DNA of 64,000 bases from Agrostemma githago (lineage: Eukaryota; Streptophyta; Magnoliopsida; Caryophyllales; Caryophyllaceae), in contig OY288243.1 of the NCBI GenBank assembly GCA_958450325.1, positions 3,324,586 to 3,388,585 on the forward strand, given 5' to 3'. Position 1 is the first letter of the stretch, and each line of letters starts with the position of its first letter. The position numbers were made by a program, and so were the translations under genes. This document shows positions 1 through 10,618 of this stretch, one piece after another. A model generated the notes under the pieces. That model was given only the letters and a program-made list of their open reading frames with translations. It was not told where the DNA came from and did not search any database.

Positions 1-340
1 TTATACGGATTTCTACATTTATCATAAGGGTCGGGTTTATACGGGTTTCTACGTTTAGTATAACTATATTCATCGGTGGACAATTGACTACTTTACGTAC
101 TCTATGTTGTTCATACTTTTGTCCACCTATTAATAAATAGATTAACTTTCAGACTCTGAACGAATAATCCAAAATAATCACGGGTATCATGCTTTTCTTA
201 GACACACATTTCAATGTGTAACGTGTTGTTTTTAGTTTCTTACACCTATTAGTATACTAACTAACTTTCAGTCCCTTAACGTATTATCTTCAAACGATAT
301 TGGCTTCATAATATTTTATATGAAACTAAAACTGGACAAC

Positions 341-371
341 CCGTGAAATTTTTCACGGGTAACACACTAGT
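341..371 (+). mobile_element. Helitron-like 3' terminus
   Basis: A GC-rich hairpin (cccgtgaa / ttcacggg, from about 340) is followed about 7 bp later by CTAGT and then T. This is the standard form of a plant Helitron 3' end: a stem-loop a few bases before CTRR, inserted between A and T. A second similar end is at 9365-9395. No 5' TC terminus or Rep/helicase coding was recognised, so only the terminus is claimed. Confidence 0.5.
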
Positions 372-859
372 TAGGGTTTAATTCGAAAAAAAATTAATCA
401 ATAAATTTGGCCTAACCACCCTAATTAGGGTTTAATTAGAAAATTACCTCCAATGATTATATTATAAAGCAAAATTATTGATAGAAACAACGAATCAATT
501 GTATTGATCTGTAATTCTAAAGTCACATAAAGATGAAACTAGGATTTAGTTAGAAATTAAACAAAAATATTAATCAGTAAGATAATTAGGGTTTAATTAG
601 AAATTAAATAAAAAAAATTAAGATAACATCTCATAAATATATTAAAAAGTGAAAATATTAATAAAATCAAGAAAATTATTTGTCTCATATGCAAATTAGT
701 GTAGTTATCAAAGAATTTAGTTAGGTTTCGATGAATTAAAAAAGATGGAATTCCTTAGATTCAAAGGAGATTGAGAAAGGGTTTTTTTTTCTAAGAGAAA
801 GGATAGTAATGGAAAAAATAATGAAAAATTGGGTATAAACTAGTAAAAACTGGGTATGA

Positions 860-1037
860 TTTAGCAACTACGTTTAAAAAAAATCATCCGTTAAGCACCC
901 GAATCACCCGCGGATGACGGATGAATTGAATTCGGGTGGAGGGTTAAGCGGGTGACGGTCTGACGGATGGATCGGGTGGAGTATGCGGATTCGGGTGAGG
1001 CTCCACCCGATCCGAAACCGACCCGTTGACATTCCTA
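860..1037. mobile_element. Right end of an hAT-type MITE with CGGGT repeats (truncated)
   Basis: The segment is rich in 'cgggtg', 'ggatgacggat' and 'acccgat' words and ends in TTGACATTCCTA. It looks like the complete MITE at 13077-13563, which begins TAGGGATGTCAA and has the same inner vocabulary. No matching left end was found, so this is a remnant. Confidence 0.4.
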
Positions 1038-1053
1038 ATTTCACCCTTTCAGT

Positions 1054-1215
1054 TGGCCTCTCTTGCGACGTATATATCCGTCACAGGCTTAAGACGGGTC
1101 AAGTTGAAGATATAAAGACAATTATTTATCTTGGTCCCACCAACCTTACTTTTATCTTATCCCCTATTTGGTAGCTATTTAACCCGTCATACGTTTGTGA
1201 CGGATCTCCGTCACA
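1054..1215. repeat. Small terminal-repeat element, copy 1
   Basis: The segment contains 'tatatatccgtcac', 'gcttaagacgggtcaa' and, at the other end, 'gacggatctccgtcac', so its ends are roughly inverted. A related copy lies at 26308-26445 with the same order (cttgcaacggatatatccgtc, cttaagacgggccaa, a 'ggtcccaccaacct' block). Both contain 'cttgg/aggtccca' and 'cttacttttatctt/cctcacttttgtctt'. It is probably a MITE; the boundaries are approximate. Confidence 0.45.
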
Positions 1216-4200
1216 AACAAGAATTTGTGTCACCCTTTTGCCTCTCATTAATCATGGTTTTAATAATTTTAATTGTTTTACTTAATTAATCTAATTTTAA
1301 ATTTCCGACTACTTCCAGAAGACGGTTTTAACCCGAGACTTGATTCAATTGACTTTTAATCGGTTTTAATATAACCGATTTTCTATTGATACTTAAGTCT
1401 TAACCGCTTCCAATGTATAAAACTGCTACTCAAGAAACTTACATTATCCTTCCAATCAAGTGAATTCAGTACACATATTTAGAATTTTTTATTTGGTGAT
1501 AAAATTTACATTTTTATTTGAGAAATAAAAAAAGAAGTCAATGATAATAAAGAGTCGAGCAATCTCATTTAATATCTATCATTAGGAATATTTTACCTAT
1601 TATTTTACAAATCTATCATTTATAATTTTTACCTATGATTAAAAGTTTTTTTTTTTAAAAACACAAAACCAAGCAGCGTTTTGAATCAAAATATAGTTTC
1701 TTATATATTCAGATCATTAGAAAGTTTGTTAACAAATTATAAGATACTCATACTCGGTAACATAATACTCCGATATTATTGGATAAAAAAATTATTTCAT
1801 TTATATATTAATGGTTTTTCTAACGTGTACCCACTGAACACACGTTAATATGGTCATCAAGGAATCAATCATAACTAGTGTAGACCCCGTGCTGGAATCA
1901 ATCATAACTAGTCTGGATTCTTTTATACTGAAATTATAACCAAATATTTACCGGATATTATATTTTTATTTTACAAAATAGGGCCTAATGTTACAAAATA
2001 AATCTATACCCTAATAACTTAAGTTGATATGGATTTGAATCTTTTAAATAAAAAATCACTCAATCCACTTATTCTTATCAATAGCGAATGTATATCTTTT
2101 ATATATTAAAGAAGACACCACTAAATTTATATTTTACAAAGCAGGCAAAACTAAAAAATCACTTCAAAGAATTGCATAAATGGGTTTCAAACCCAAAACC
2201 TTCAAACCAAATTCCAATATTTAAACACTACACCACTCCAATATTCATTGATAAAATTGTATAAAAACAATACATATACTGTTTTAGGCTCGAGAGAATT
2301 GCAAAGTTATTAATTCACATACACTTCCCTATAATTAACACTTGAGACCTTTACTGCTTCCCTATATCTAATTAATTGAAAATCTAAATGCACAAGTTAT
2401 TTGTTGAATAAGACCTAAATTGTTCATTCATTTACATGTATTACAACTAAATCTTTGGCCGACATTCTTGATTATGACACTTACTAAATCTAAAATGTCT
2501 TAAACGAAATTGTCCAACAAAAAGTTGTACATAACCCTGTGATTATTCACGGATATTACACTACTCTATTTCTAATTCATTTTGTACATGAATCGTTGAA
2601 TACTGCTCCTATAAAATATACTCAACAAAAAAGGTTATTGGAAATCGCCTGACAATATGTATCGATACATGATACATTTACCTTTTACACCCTGCTTAAA
2701 AAAATTAACAGAGTGTACAAAAAAATGATACATTTACCTTTTACACTCTATTTTAAAATATTAACAGAGGGTAAAAAAAAGTGAATGTAGAAATAAAAAC
2801 ACTAAATTAAGTAATGATAATATTTTAGGATCACAATTTGACCCGTTGATCAACAAAAATTTAAATTGATCAAATATTTATATTTATATAGTATAGTTAT
2901 CTTTGGATTTATATTAAGTAGTTAATATTTTAAATTAAAATATAAACAAATGTTCAATTTAATACGTACTCCGTATTTTTTACCATTTAATAATAAAATA
3001 ATTAAAAAAATGAATTTAATATTTTTTAAATATGAATATTATAGTTCAAGAGTATAAAAATAATGCTATACTCTTAAATAAATATTTTTAGCTTAAATCG
3101 TCGGTAGATTTTGTTTTTTAATTAAATATCTCAGTTACTTTTTATTGTTTAATTGATAATAATATTATTATTTATTAATTGATCAGAATGTCTTTTGTTC
3201 ATATTGTGTTAGTTAAATCTCTAAGTCAATTAGATGGGTCAATTAGGTGGAAGAAAAACTGAGAAGTTGTATTGAAATTAAGTCTCGAGTTCTGAGATTG
3301 ATCAAATGCGTTTTAAATCTTGAGTTATGAGAATTTCATCTCAAATGCACATTTTATTCTCACTAAAGAAAATTTTACTTTTATTGTTCTAATTTCTTTC
3401 GATTGAAGAATTAGACACATTGTGTGAGGAGTTGTACAAGGATTCCGCCCTTATCATGCAAACAGGGCGGCTAAGAGGGGGTTCAGGGTAAGTGGCGTAA
3501 TTGGGTCTCAAAATACTTGATTCGCACAGGATACGGAAGACGCCTTAATTATTGTTGTGTGCCAAATTTGGACCGTTTTTCCTCCCATTTAGACCCATTT
3601 TTCCTCCGTTTTGCGAGAATAGAGTGCGATTATCGCCGTATTTTGCGTAATTCTCGCATTAGTGTCTCTCTTTTGCATTTTACGTGTTTTTGGTAGTTTT
3701 CTGTCTATTTTGATAGGATTTTGACCGAAAACGTGTTTGAGCTTTTACGAGCATGAGAGAGATACGGTCCAAGAGCAAAGCACACAACTAAAAGTTCGAG
3801 TAATCCAATTGATCGACGAAGAAAGAGACCGGAAAAGAGGTGAGTCATCACCGGGCGAAGTTTCGCCCGACGATATTTTCCACTCCCGAAGATTTCCGTG
3901 GGCAGCTACCACTGGGCGAAACGACCAGGCGAAATTTTGCCCACCGGGTGAAATTTCGCCCGATGGAGAAAGACGCCAAAAATGACGATTCGAGAAGAAA
4001 ATCTCACCGGGTGAAATTTCACCCGGTGGTGCCTATGTCGTCAACCGCGGGGTGAAGTTTTGCCCCATGAAGATGCAAAGGGTGAAGGTCTAGGCTTAAT
4101 GAAGAAGGATTGGATTATGGGCCTTAAACTTGTCTGACCCATTAAGGAACTCTATATATACTTATCCTAGGGTTTTGAGCCAAGGAAGGAGGAAGTAGTA

Positions 4201-4764
4201 TTCTAAATCGTGCCTCCTTAGCTTAGGGAGGAGATCTCCATAGTAGTAGTAGTTTGTAGTAAGTTTCCTAGAAAATTCTCTAAACTATTAGTAGATCTAC
4301 TTAGTATTAGTGTAGTTAGTAGACAAGTTTTCATCTTTGTTGAAGATTATTGAAGATTTAAGGGTTTTGCAAGTTTTTATGTGACAAAACTCTTGTATTA
4401 TTTCTTGAAGATTTATACTGCTTATATTGAAGATTGAAGATTTATGCATGGATTAGTGACAAGTTCTTGTATATTTCTCCCAAGATTCAATCTTTATTAT
4501 TAATCTTCATCTTTCACCTTAGATTTCTCCATAGTTGGTAAATTTTCCCCTCTCCCTTCTCTCCATTAGTTAGCTTATGTTTTTCTCTCCTTTCTTAGTT
4601 TCTCTCTTAGTATAATTGTTAGTGTAGTTTCAGGGCCGACCCTGGGCTTGTTTGGTGAGGCGACGGCCCAGGGCCCATGCTTGGAAGGGGCACATAAGAG
4701 AGGAAAAAGCTTGATTTGAACGTGTATAATTAAAATTTAGCTACTAATGTACACAGTTGATTTG

Positions 4765-4855
4765 CTTTGGTGTAGATGGTGAGCATGCATTGCCAAGTTG
4801 CGGTAAGTAGGGGGAGGTCGTGGGTTCGACACTTGCTGGAAGCAGTTTTTTTGTT
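4765..4855 (+). repeat. tRNA-derived (SINE-like) segment
   Basis: The sequence has a box-A-like stretch (tggtgtagatggtgagcatg) and, about 40 bp later, a box-B-like GGGTTCGACAC, followed by a T-rich run. The spacing suits a pol III promoter of a tRNA-derived SINE. It does not fold as a tRNA and lies inside the hAT element. Confidence 0.35.
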
Positions 4856-5535
4856 TTTCCTCATTAACTCCTTATTTCTTATTTAATGGGGCCCCAATCA
4901 ATTACTCCGTATCTTTTACGGAATAATTTTTTTGAATTCTAAACTAAGGAATTTTGTTGCTATCATTTTATTTATACTCATAAATCAATGACAGTATTTC
5001 ATTTTATTTCTACGAAAAACTATTTTTTTTAAAAAGTATTTGAATAATAATGTACAGTATTTATGAGCCATTAGATTCAAGGATTGTAAATTTATGCACT
5101 ATACTCATATTCACAATATCATTTTTAGAAGAGCGGACTAAGTCGCAAATGATGATCAAACCCCCGACCTCTCGATCGGAGCAAAAGAGCTCTTACCAGT
5201 TACCACTTGAGTTCACCCCTTCTTCTCATACCAGTTATTAGTATGATTTTATTAAAATTGTGTAATATCACGCTAGAATTGCATTGGAATGTCGTAAATT
5301 TAATAAAATCATACTAATAGCAAGATGTTATTGAAATATTTGTTGTTAGAAACATATTTAATGAAAATTATGCTCCAAATGAGGATGATATCAATAAAAA
5401 TAGTGAAAACAACGATTACAATTATTTTTACACAAAATTTTAGGAGAGACGGTCTATCCATAAGTTATTGAGAGACGACTTGTGAGTGCCACTTTGATGT
5501 ATTATTCGTACCTATTTAATTATTATATGTACCTC

Positions 5536-8105
5536 TGTGGACATGACGTAGGTCCACCCCGACGCGGCCACGCGCGGGTTTGGGTAGGCGAATGAATCTC
5601 GTGGTGAGATTGTTCTCGGGTTCGAAATTTAAGCCAAAATGGAGTCGCCACCGAATTTTGTGGTTATTCGGAACCATACGAGCCCACTCTATATCGTCAT
5701 GGGCTGTACACAAAGTACGACCCACTTCGATTTCAGAGTTTATTGGGCTCGTCCCTTTGCATTGCAATACCGATACCGTTTAAACCGGCTTTCGTATATA
5801 GAATGACTCTCGTGCGCCAAGGGTTTCGGACATCCGGAAACCAAAGGTTCTGAGTAAGGGGTGAGGGTACGTGTTGGGAAGCCCACTAAGGACACCCAAC
5901 CCCGCCCGCAAATGGCGGCCTCTACTAAGACATCGTTCGTGTTCGTGTGCGCGCGCTAGTAAAACGATTAAATGATATGCAAACAGCGTTTTCGGGGTAA
6001 GCATGTGAGTTATTGGTTAACTACGTCATTTAATGCATCTTGATTATAGTCGAAATGATTTAGCATGCGAGGTTCATTTATAAAGCGGTAAGCAAGTAAA
6101 TAAATGAAACTCAAACATAAATAACGTACAGGTTACACGGGCGGAAATACAACCCGGCCAATACAAAAATAACGGAATAATAGATAATAAAAAGATAGGA
6201 ACGGACCCGTATGTAAACTTGACCGCGAAATGTGTAAGTGGACTAACCCCGTTTAAATGCACATTATGTTGTACATCAAATGGAGGACGGAGACATAGGA
6301 CCTAGGCGTGATGCTAGCCCGATCCTATGCCTCGATGCCTTGTCCCGACTTATCACGTCGAAAAATCGATCAAAGTCGTTAAGGTGTCGTGATGAACGTG
6401 AGTTTTGAAAAGTGGGTCCACGTGATTGGCTTTACACGTGTCGACTAGAAGTCGTAAAAAAGGACGAGGCTTAAATGTTGCATTTAAGCTCTCGGTTTTC
6501 AGGGTTACAGGACCTACTCGGTCGAGTCATGGTCTGACTCGGTCGAGTAACCCCTCGAAAAAGGTTCTGCCCAGCTTTATGGACGCTACTCGATCGAGTG
6601 GCCTACGCACTCGGTCGAGTAGCCCCTTTGAAAAGGGTTCTGTCCAGTCTGATGGACGCTACTCGATCGAGTGGCCTATGCACTCGGTCGAGTAGCCCCT
6701 GTACGAGTGTCAACTCGTCTCATTTTTGAGGTTGAAAACGACGGTCGGTCGAGTTAAATACAAATATCGCATGATTTGAATTTAACTCGACCTCCGGTAC
6801 TATAATCGTGTACATGTACGATTATAATACCGTTGTCGGGATTTTATGAAAACGTTTACGTTAGAAAATTTGAATTAGCAACGGAATGTCTCCCTCTACG
6901 TCACGACATCGAAACTAACCCTTTCGGGTTATGTGATGTCGGTTTTCGTGTCAACGGGTTCCGCACTAATTAAAATGGGATCGAATACGTTCAACTACGA
7001 TTAGTCGCGATCACGTCACGCCTTTGAGTACATTGGGGCGGGGCTCCTCGAAAGGGCTCCACCTCCGTCGTTGCTCGTAAAAGGATTAGACGGATTCTAG
7101 GCGACAATTATAGTCAAACGTTTCCGAAACCGAATTTTTGATACTAATATATATATACGCGGTATAGTAATGTTAGTAACGCGAATAAAAAGGTTAGTAT
7201 GAAAATGTAAAAGTTAGGATGTTAGAGTTAGTATGTTAGAATTACGATATTAATATAAGTATAATATTAACGATGCAAAAACATAAACAAAAGTAACAAA
7301 GATTGAAATGGGGTTTAGGACACCCTCAACATACATGCTTAGTAGGGACCTCGGAAATGGACTCGCGAATAGTGACGGGACTATGGAGTATCGAGGATGT
7401 ATGTAAGTTATGGTGTATGTGTGTGTGTGTGGATGAATTGTCGGTTTTTCGAGGGACAAGGGACTCGGTTTTTATGTGTGCTTGCTTAGGGTTGTAGAGT
7501 AGGGAGTGTGGCTGAAATGTGAGGTGAATGTAGGTAGAATTGTCTTGGTAAAGTTGGTAAAAAGTTGTGAAATGAGTGAGGGTCATGGGGTATTTATAGA
7601 GTTTACCCCACGACCTAGGGTCACTCGATCGAGTGGCCCTAGTGCACTCGGTCGAGTGCCCTAGAAAATGGGCCTGATCCGGTTTTTGACGCTCCACTCG
7701 ACCGAGTGGATCAGGTAATCCGAGATAAAAGAGGAAAGGGTTGACTTGGTTTGATTGTGTGATCTTTTTTTAATTTAGGAATGGGCGCCAGCTTCTAGAA
7801 GGCGTACTTGGGCTGTTTTTGTGACGGGTTTGTCTTTGGCCGGGTTTTGAACCGGTCGCCAAAAGACGGGATTTATTTTTGGTGTCGGTTTTGGCCCAAA
7901 TTAGTCTTATTTTGCTCGGAACGACCCACTGGGCCTGAATTTGAGGTCTGTTTTGTGAGATTTGCACTCCGCTAAAAGTCCATGTCAGATATTATTGATT
8001 TCGGGTCCAAATCCGAGTATACTAAGTCACGTTTGCGTCCGATCATCATCGGGTGTTTGTCGGGAACTGCTATAGATACTAGCAGGCAAAATGCGGGTGT
8101 CTACA
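5536..8105. mobile_element. Solo LTR (innermost layer)
   Basis: The element starts TGTGGACATG and ends GTGTCTACA, flanked by the 5-bp target duplication ACCTC (5531-5535 and 8106-8110). It is about 2.57 kb, long for an LTR and clearly richer in GC than its surroundings. A related uninterrupted sequence at about 15640-15760 shows how the host hAT reads without it. No gag-pol adjoins it. Open frames in it (for example 5516-6004, 6426-6695 and 7326-7697) have no recognisable domain. It holds a 73-bp tandem repeat with ACTCGATCGAGT palindromes. Confidence 0.75.
6530..6705. repeat. 73-bp tandem repeat with ACTCGATCGAGT palindromes
   Basis: About two and a half units of the pattern 'ctactcgatcgagtggcc', 'cactcggtcgagtagcccc', 'gggttctgtccag' are arranged head to tail. 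Perfect ACTCGATCGAGT copies lie at 6588-6599 and 6661-6672, with ACTCGGTCGAGT variants between. The same 12-mer occurs at 7623, 9599, 9649, 9673 and 62120. Confidence 0.8.
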
Positions 8106-9364
8106 ACCTCTAAGCGACAATTTTGTTTTGTACATATTTTTATAACAAGTTTATCTCTTTTATATTTGCATTCTCTTTTATGTTAAACGTACCTATTTTT
8201 ATAAGCTTTGGTACAATTGCTAGTAATGATCTCTCAATAAACAAGAAAGACTGTCTTTCAGTAGTCCTACTCTTATTTTTAAAGGGGCCCCGTTTTATTA
8301 TTTCGCCTAGGGCCTCTAAATAGTCAGGACCGGCCCTGTGTAGTTTTCTTAGTTTCTCTCTTAGTATAATTGTTAGTGTAGTTTTTATGCATGCTTTAGT
8401 TAGATTATCCTTAGTGTATTGTTGATTATCACCATGACTAGCTAGTGAGTAGATTTTCTTGTTGGGGAATTAGGGAGGAAGATTTGGATTTCTTGATTCA
8501 AGGGATGTTGGTGGGTTGTTTACTTGTTGATTATCAATTTTAAGGTTTTTGTGTCTTTGTTGACCTAGAATCGCGACTAGGCCGACCTTGACTCGCCTCT
8601 ACCAATATGGGGAAACTCGGGGTAGAAATTACCTTAATTTGAGACTTACCCTTTCGTCGCGAAAGCGGGTTTAAGTAGGTTGGGTGAAGAAACCGAAAGA
8701 TGGCCTCTCCCTTTTCGACGTTGTAACTAAAACTCGATCCCGAGACTTTTAAGACCCCATTTCCGAATCCCGACTCTCCCCAACACCTTTCCTATTATTG
8801 TCCCTAGCCTCGGTAATGTAGTTCGCTAGCATTAGTTTGACTCCTCTCATCCCAAAGCCCCTATCTCAATTCCGATCACGATTGAACTCTAGACTTGACC
8901 AATACGGCTTAACCCCTCTCCCTGCGGATCGATCCCGACCTACCACTACTACACTAGTTAGGTTAGTCGGAGTTATAAATATTGTTTGATTGTACGGGTC
9001 GCGACGCCCGCGCATCAATTATACAATAGAGCATGATCAAATTTCTTACTCTTCGTGTTAATGGTCTCCAAATATGTCGTTCAGTATTTAAAATCATTTT
9101 TGGGTAATTCACGATAAAGCTTTTCATAAAATAAGTCGTCTCTAAACTATTGATTCTACTTAAAGTATACTTTTTCGTTTTTTCAAGTCAAATTTGTGTC
9201 CACGGATCCACATGAGTTCTTAAACGTAGATACTGATCATACCGTAAAAATATTATTTCTCTAAATTCAATAATTTCACAAATGTATCACAAAATAACGT
9301 CTTTCTGTTATACTGCTTTCTAATTTTTATCTATATGTTCTAATGTCAAAGAAAGCGCCTCAAC

Positions 9365-9395
9365 CTCGTGAATTTTCACGGGTTAGTACACTAGT
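9365..9395 (+). mobile_element. Helitron-like 3' terminus, second copy
   Basis: The hairpin ctcgtgaa/ttcacggg is followed by 'ttagtacactagt' and T. This is the same pattern as at 341-371 (hairpin, short spacer, ACACTAGT). About 350 bp upstream of each the DNA is AT-rich, but no 5' end was identified. Confidence 0.5.
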
Positions 9396-10150
9396 TAAGG
9401 TAAAAAGTACATAAAACGAAACTAAGAAATCTCTCTAACTAGGTAGGACTAAACTAAGAAAACTGAACAATGAAAAATGTCATGATTGTCTCGTCCTAAT
9501 AGGACGGAATAAGAAAGAAATTTGGGCTAAAAGAAGTGTGGACGAAATAAGTTGAGCGGCTCAAAAAGAAGGCCACTTGATCGAGTCCAAGGAAAGGGAC
9601 TCGATCGAGTAGACCCTTAAAAAGTGATCAGGGAACTTTACGATAGCCACTCGATCGAGTCCAAGGAGAGTGACTCGATCGAGTAGCGGTGTACGTCACA
9701 GCATCGCGCGCCCGACTTCAAACGACAGTCATTTCTTCTTTACTAGTTCAAATTGAACGTGCAATATACCGTTGGAAAGCTAAGCGAAAGAGCTTCCCAA
9801 CACCACTTAAATCACTGTTATTGGAGTTGTAGAGAGAAAATTATTTATGTTTTGATTTGACCCATTTGTAAGCGATCATTCATTATTCTCGTTTCGCGTC
9901 TTTTCCTTCTTTGATCTTTGTTTCTTCGTGTATTCCGCATCTTCTTCCTTTGATTCCGTGGTTAGGTGTAAATTCTCCAATTGTCGATTCCGTAATGCTC
10001 CGATTAGCTCCAAATGCATCCAAATCTACAAGAACACACAAGTATCGACATTCAAAGTATATTGCATCATTATTAACGAGTTAAGCACGAAAACCGAGAT
10101 AAAACTAACAATTAGGGGATGGAAATATGTACTCCGTATATAAATTACAC
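9396..10150. other. Unclassified repeat fragment with ACTCGATCGAGT palindromes
   Basis: No gene is visible. Three perfect ACTCGATCGAGT copies (9599, 9649, 9673) lie in two similar 70-bp blocks at about 9570-9690. The rest (for example 'ccgttggaaagctaagcg' near 9770) reads like LTR or leader sequence. The 71-residue frame at 9928-10143 has no domain character. It is probably a fragment of a retrotransposon related to the innermost LTR at 5536-8105. Confidence 0.4.
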
Positions 10151-10153
10151 TTA

Positions 10154-10618
10154 TCAGTGGCATAGGCCGGATTGGGGGATCAATTTCTTGTAGTCATCTT
10201 CAATAGTTTTGAAGGGACATGTGAGGGAGCCATCCAAGTAACTAAAGAAATCGAATCCAAAAAGTAGGTCGAAAATTTGACGGGACCATGCACGATAAGT
10301 GGATAGGGTGAGCTGAATAACGTTAGATAGATTAACGGCGACGAAGGGTGTGGAATGGTCATTGGTGTTAGGGAGAATAGTGGCAGATCCGGTCATGGTG
10401 CCAAGTAGAGAGGATGGACGGTTTGTGGTGGGCGTGATTTAGGGGTTATTTTGTGTGAGATCGGTATGCTCTGATACCATGTAAAGAATATGTATGAAAT
10501 GAATTGTGAATTCTCATTAATGTGAATAGTCGTATTTATACACACAATTATCTTCAGCATAGTAAGTTTTATCTAGACTAAAGTCTATATACAATCTTAA
10601 AATCTTATCTTCAATACA
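10154..10618 (-). mobile_element. Ty1/copia 5' end: LTR, tRNA-Met primer site and gag start
   Basis: Read on the minus strand: a short LTR (10618-10480, TG...CA, 139 bp), then the primer-binding site TGGTATCAGAGC (10479-10468), which matches plant initiator tRNA-Met, then an 80-residue gag start (10396-10154). The peptide has the copia gag opening: SNVIQLTLSTYRAWSRQ followed by FFSYLDGSLTCP, that is, the conserved N-terminal 'I.L...NY..W...' and 'G.LDGS...P' positions. After that the frame breaks, and no protease, integrase or RT follows. The element is a truncated head. The very short LTR is close to TRIM size. Confidence 0.65.

Larger units (their letters stand above)
1..3552. other. AT-rich intergenic repeat DNA, no gene
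   Basis: No open frame here has coding character. The stretch is AT-rich and made of old repeat pieces: a Helitron-like 3' end near 340-371, a MITE end near 870-1037, a terminal-repeat element at about 1054-1215, and a short tandem duplication at about 2684-2775 built on the unit 'gatacatttacctttta'. A small hairpin around 1828-1852 (aacgtgt...acacacgtt) resembles one near 59463-59500. The part just before 3552 is somewhat richer in GC and could be the edge of another element. I see nothing else that I can name. Confidence 0.6.
4631..8338. mobile_element. hAT-type DNA transposon, non-autonomous, carrying a nested LTR
   Basis: The ends are CAGGGCCGACCCTG (left) and the inverse of CAGGGCCGGTCCTG (right), typical hAT termini. 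The element sits between perfect 8-bp target duplications TGTAGTTT (4623-4630 and 8339-8346). Removing the nested solo LTR at 5536-8105 leaves about 1.1 kb with no transposase frame, so it is non-autonomous. It is inserted inside a tandem repeat of the host LTR: the 37-bp unit 'cttagtttctctcttagtat...' occurs on both sides (about 4594-4630 and 8347-8384). Inner sequence related to its 5436-5520 and 8111-8240 parts occurs at 15640-15870. Confidence 0.8.
3553..9017. mobile_element. Solo LTR (outer layer) interrupted by a hAT element
   Basis: The element starts TGTTGTGTGCC and ends CGCGCATCA, and is flanked by the 5-bp direct repeat ATTAT (3548-3552 and 9018-9022), as expected for an LTR-retrotransposon insertion. 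Without the 3.7-kb hAT inside it, the LTR is about 1.75 kb. No gag-pol or second LTR adjoins it, so it is best read as a solo LTR left by recombination. The left part (3850-4070) holds several variants of the palindrome GGGCGAAATTTCGCCC. The right part carries the 'ctctccctgcggatcgatcccgac' type sequence seen in many plant LTR ends. The boundaries rest on the target duplication and TG...CA only. Confidence 0.65.

Noticed and set aside
5516..6695. Several GC-rich open frames on both strands (62-89 residues)
   Set aside because: They lie inside the innermost solo LTR and have no domain, start context or homology that I recognise.
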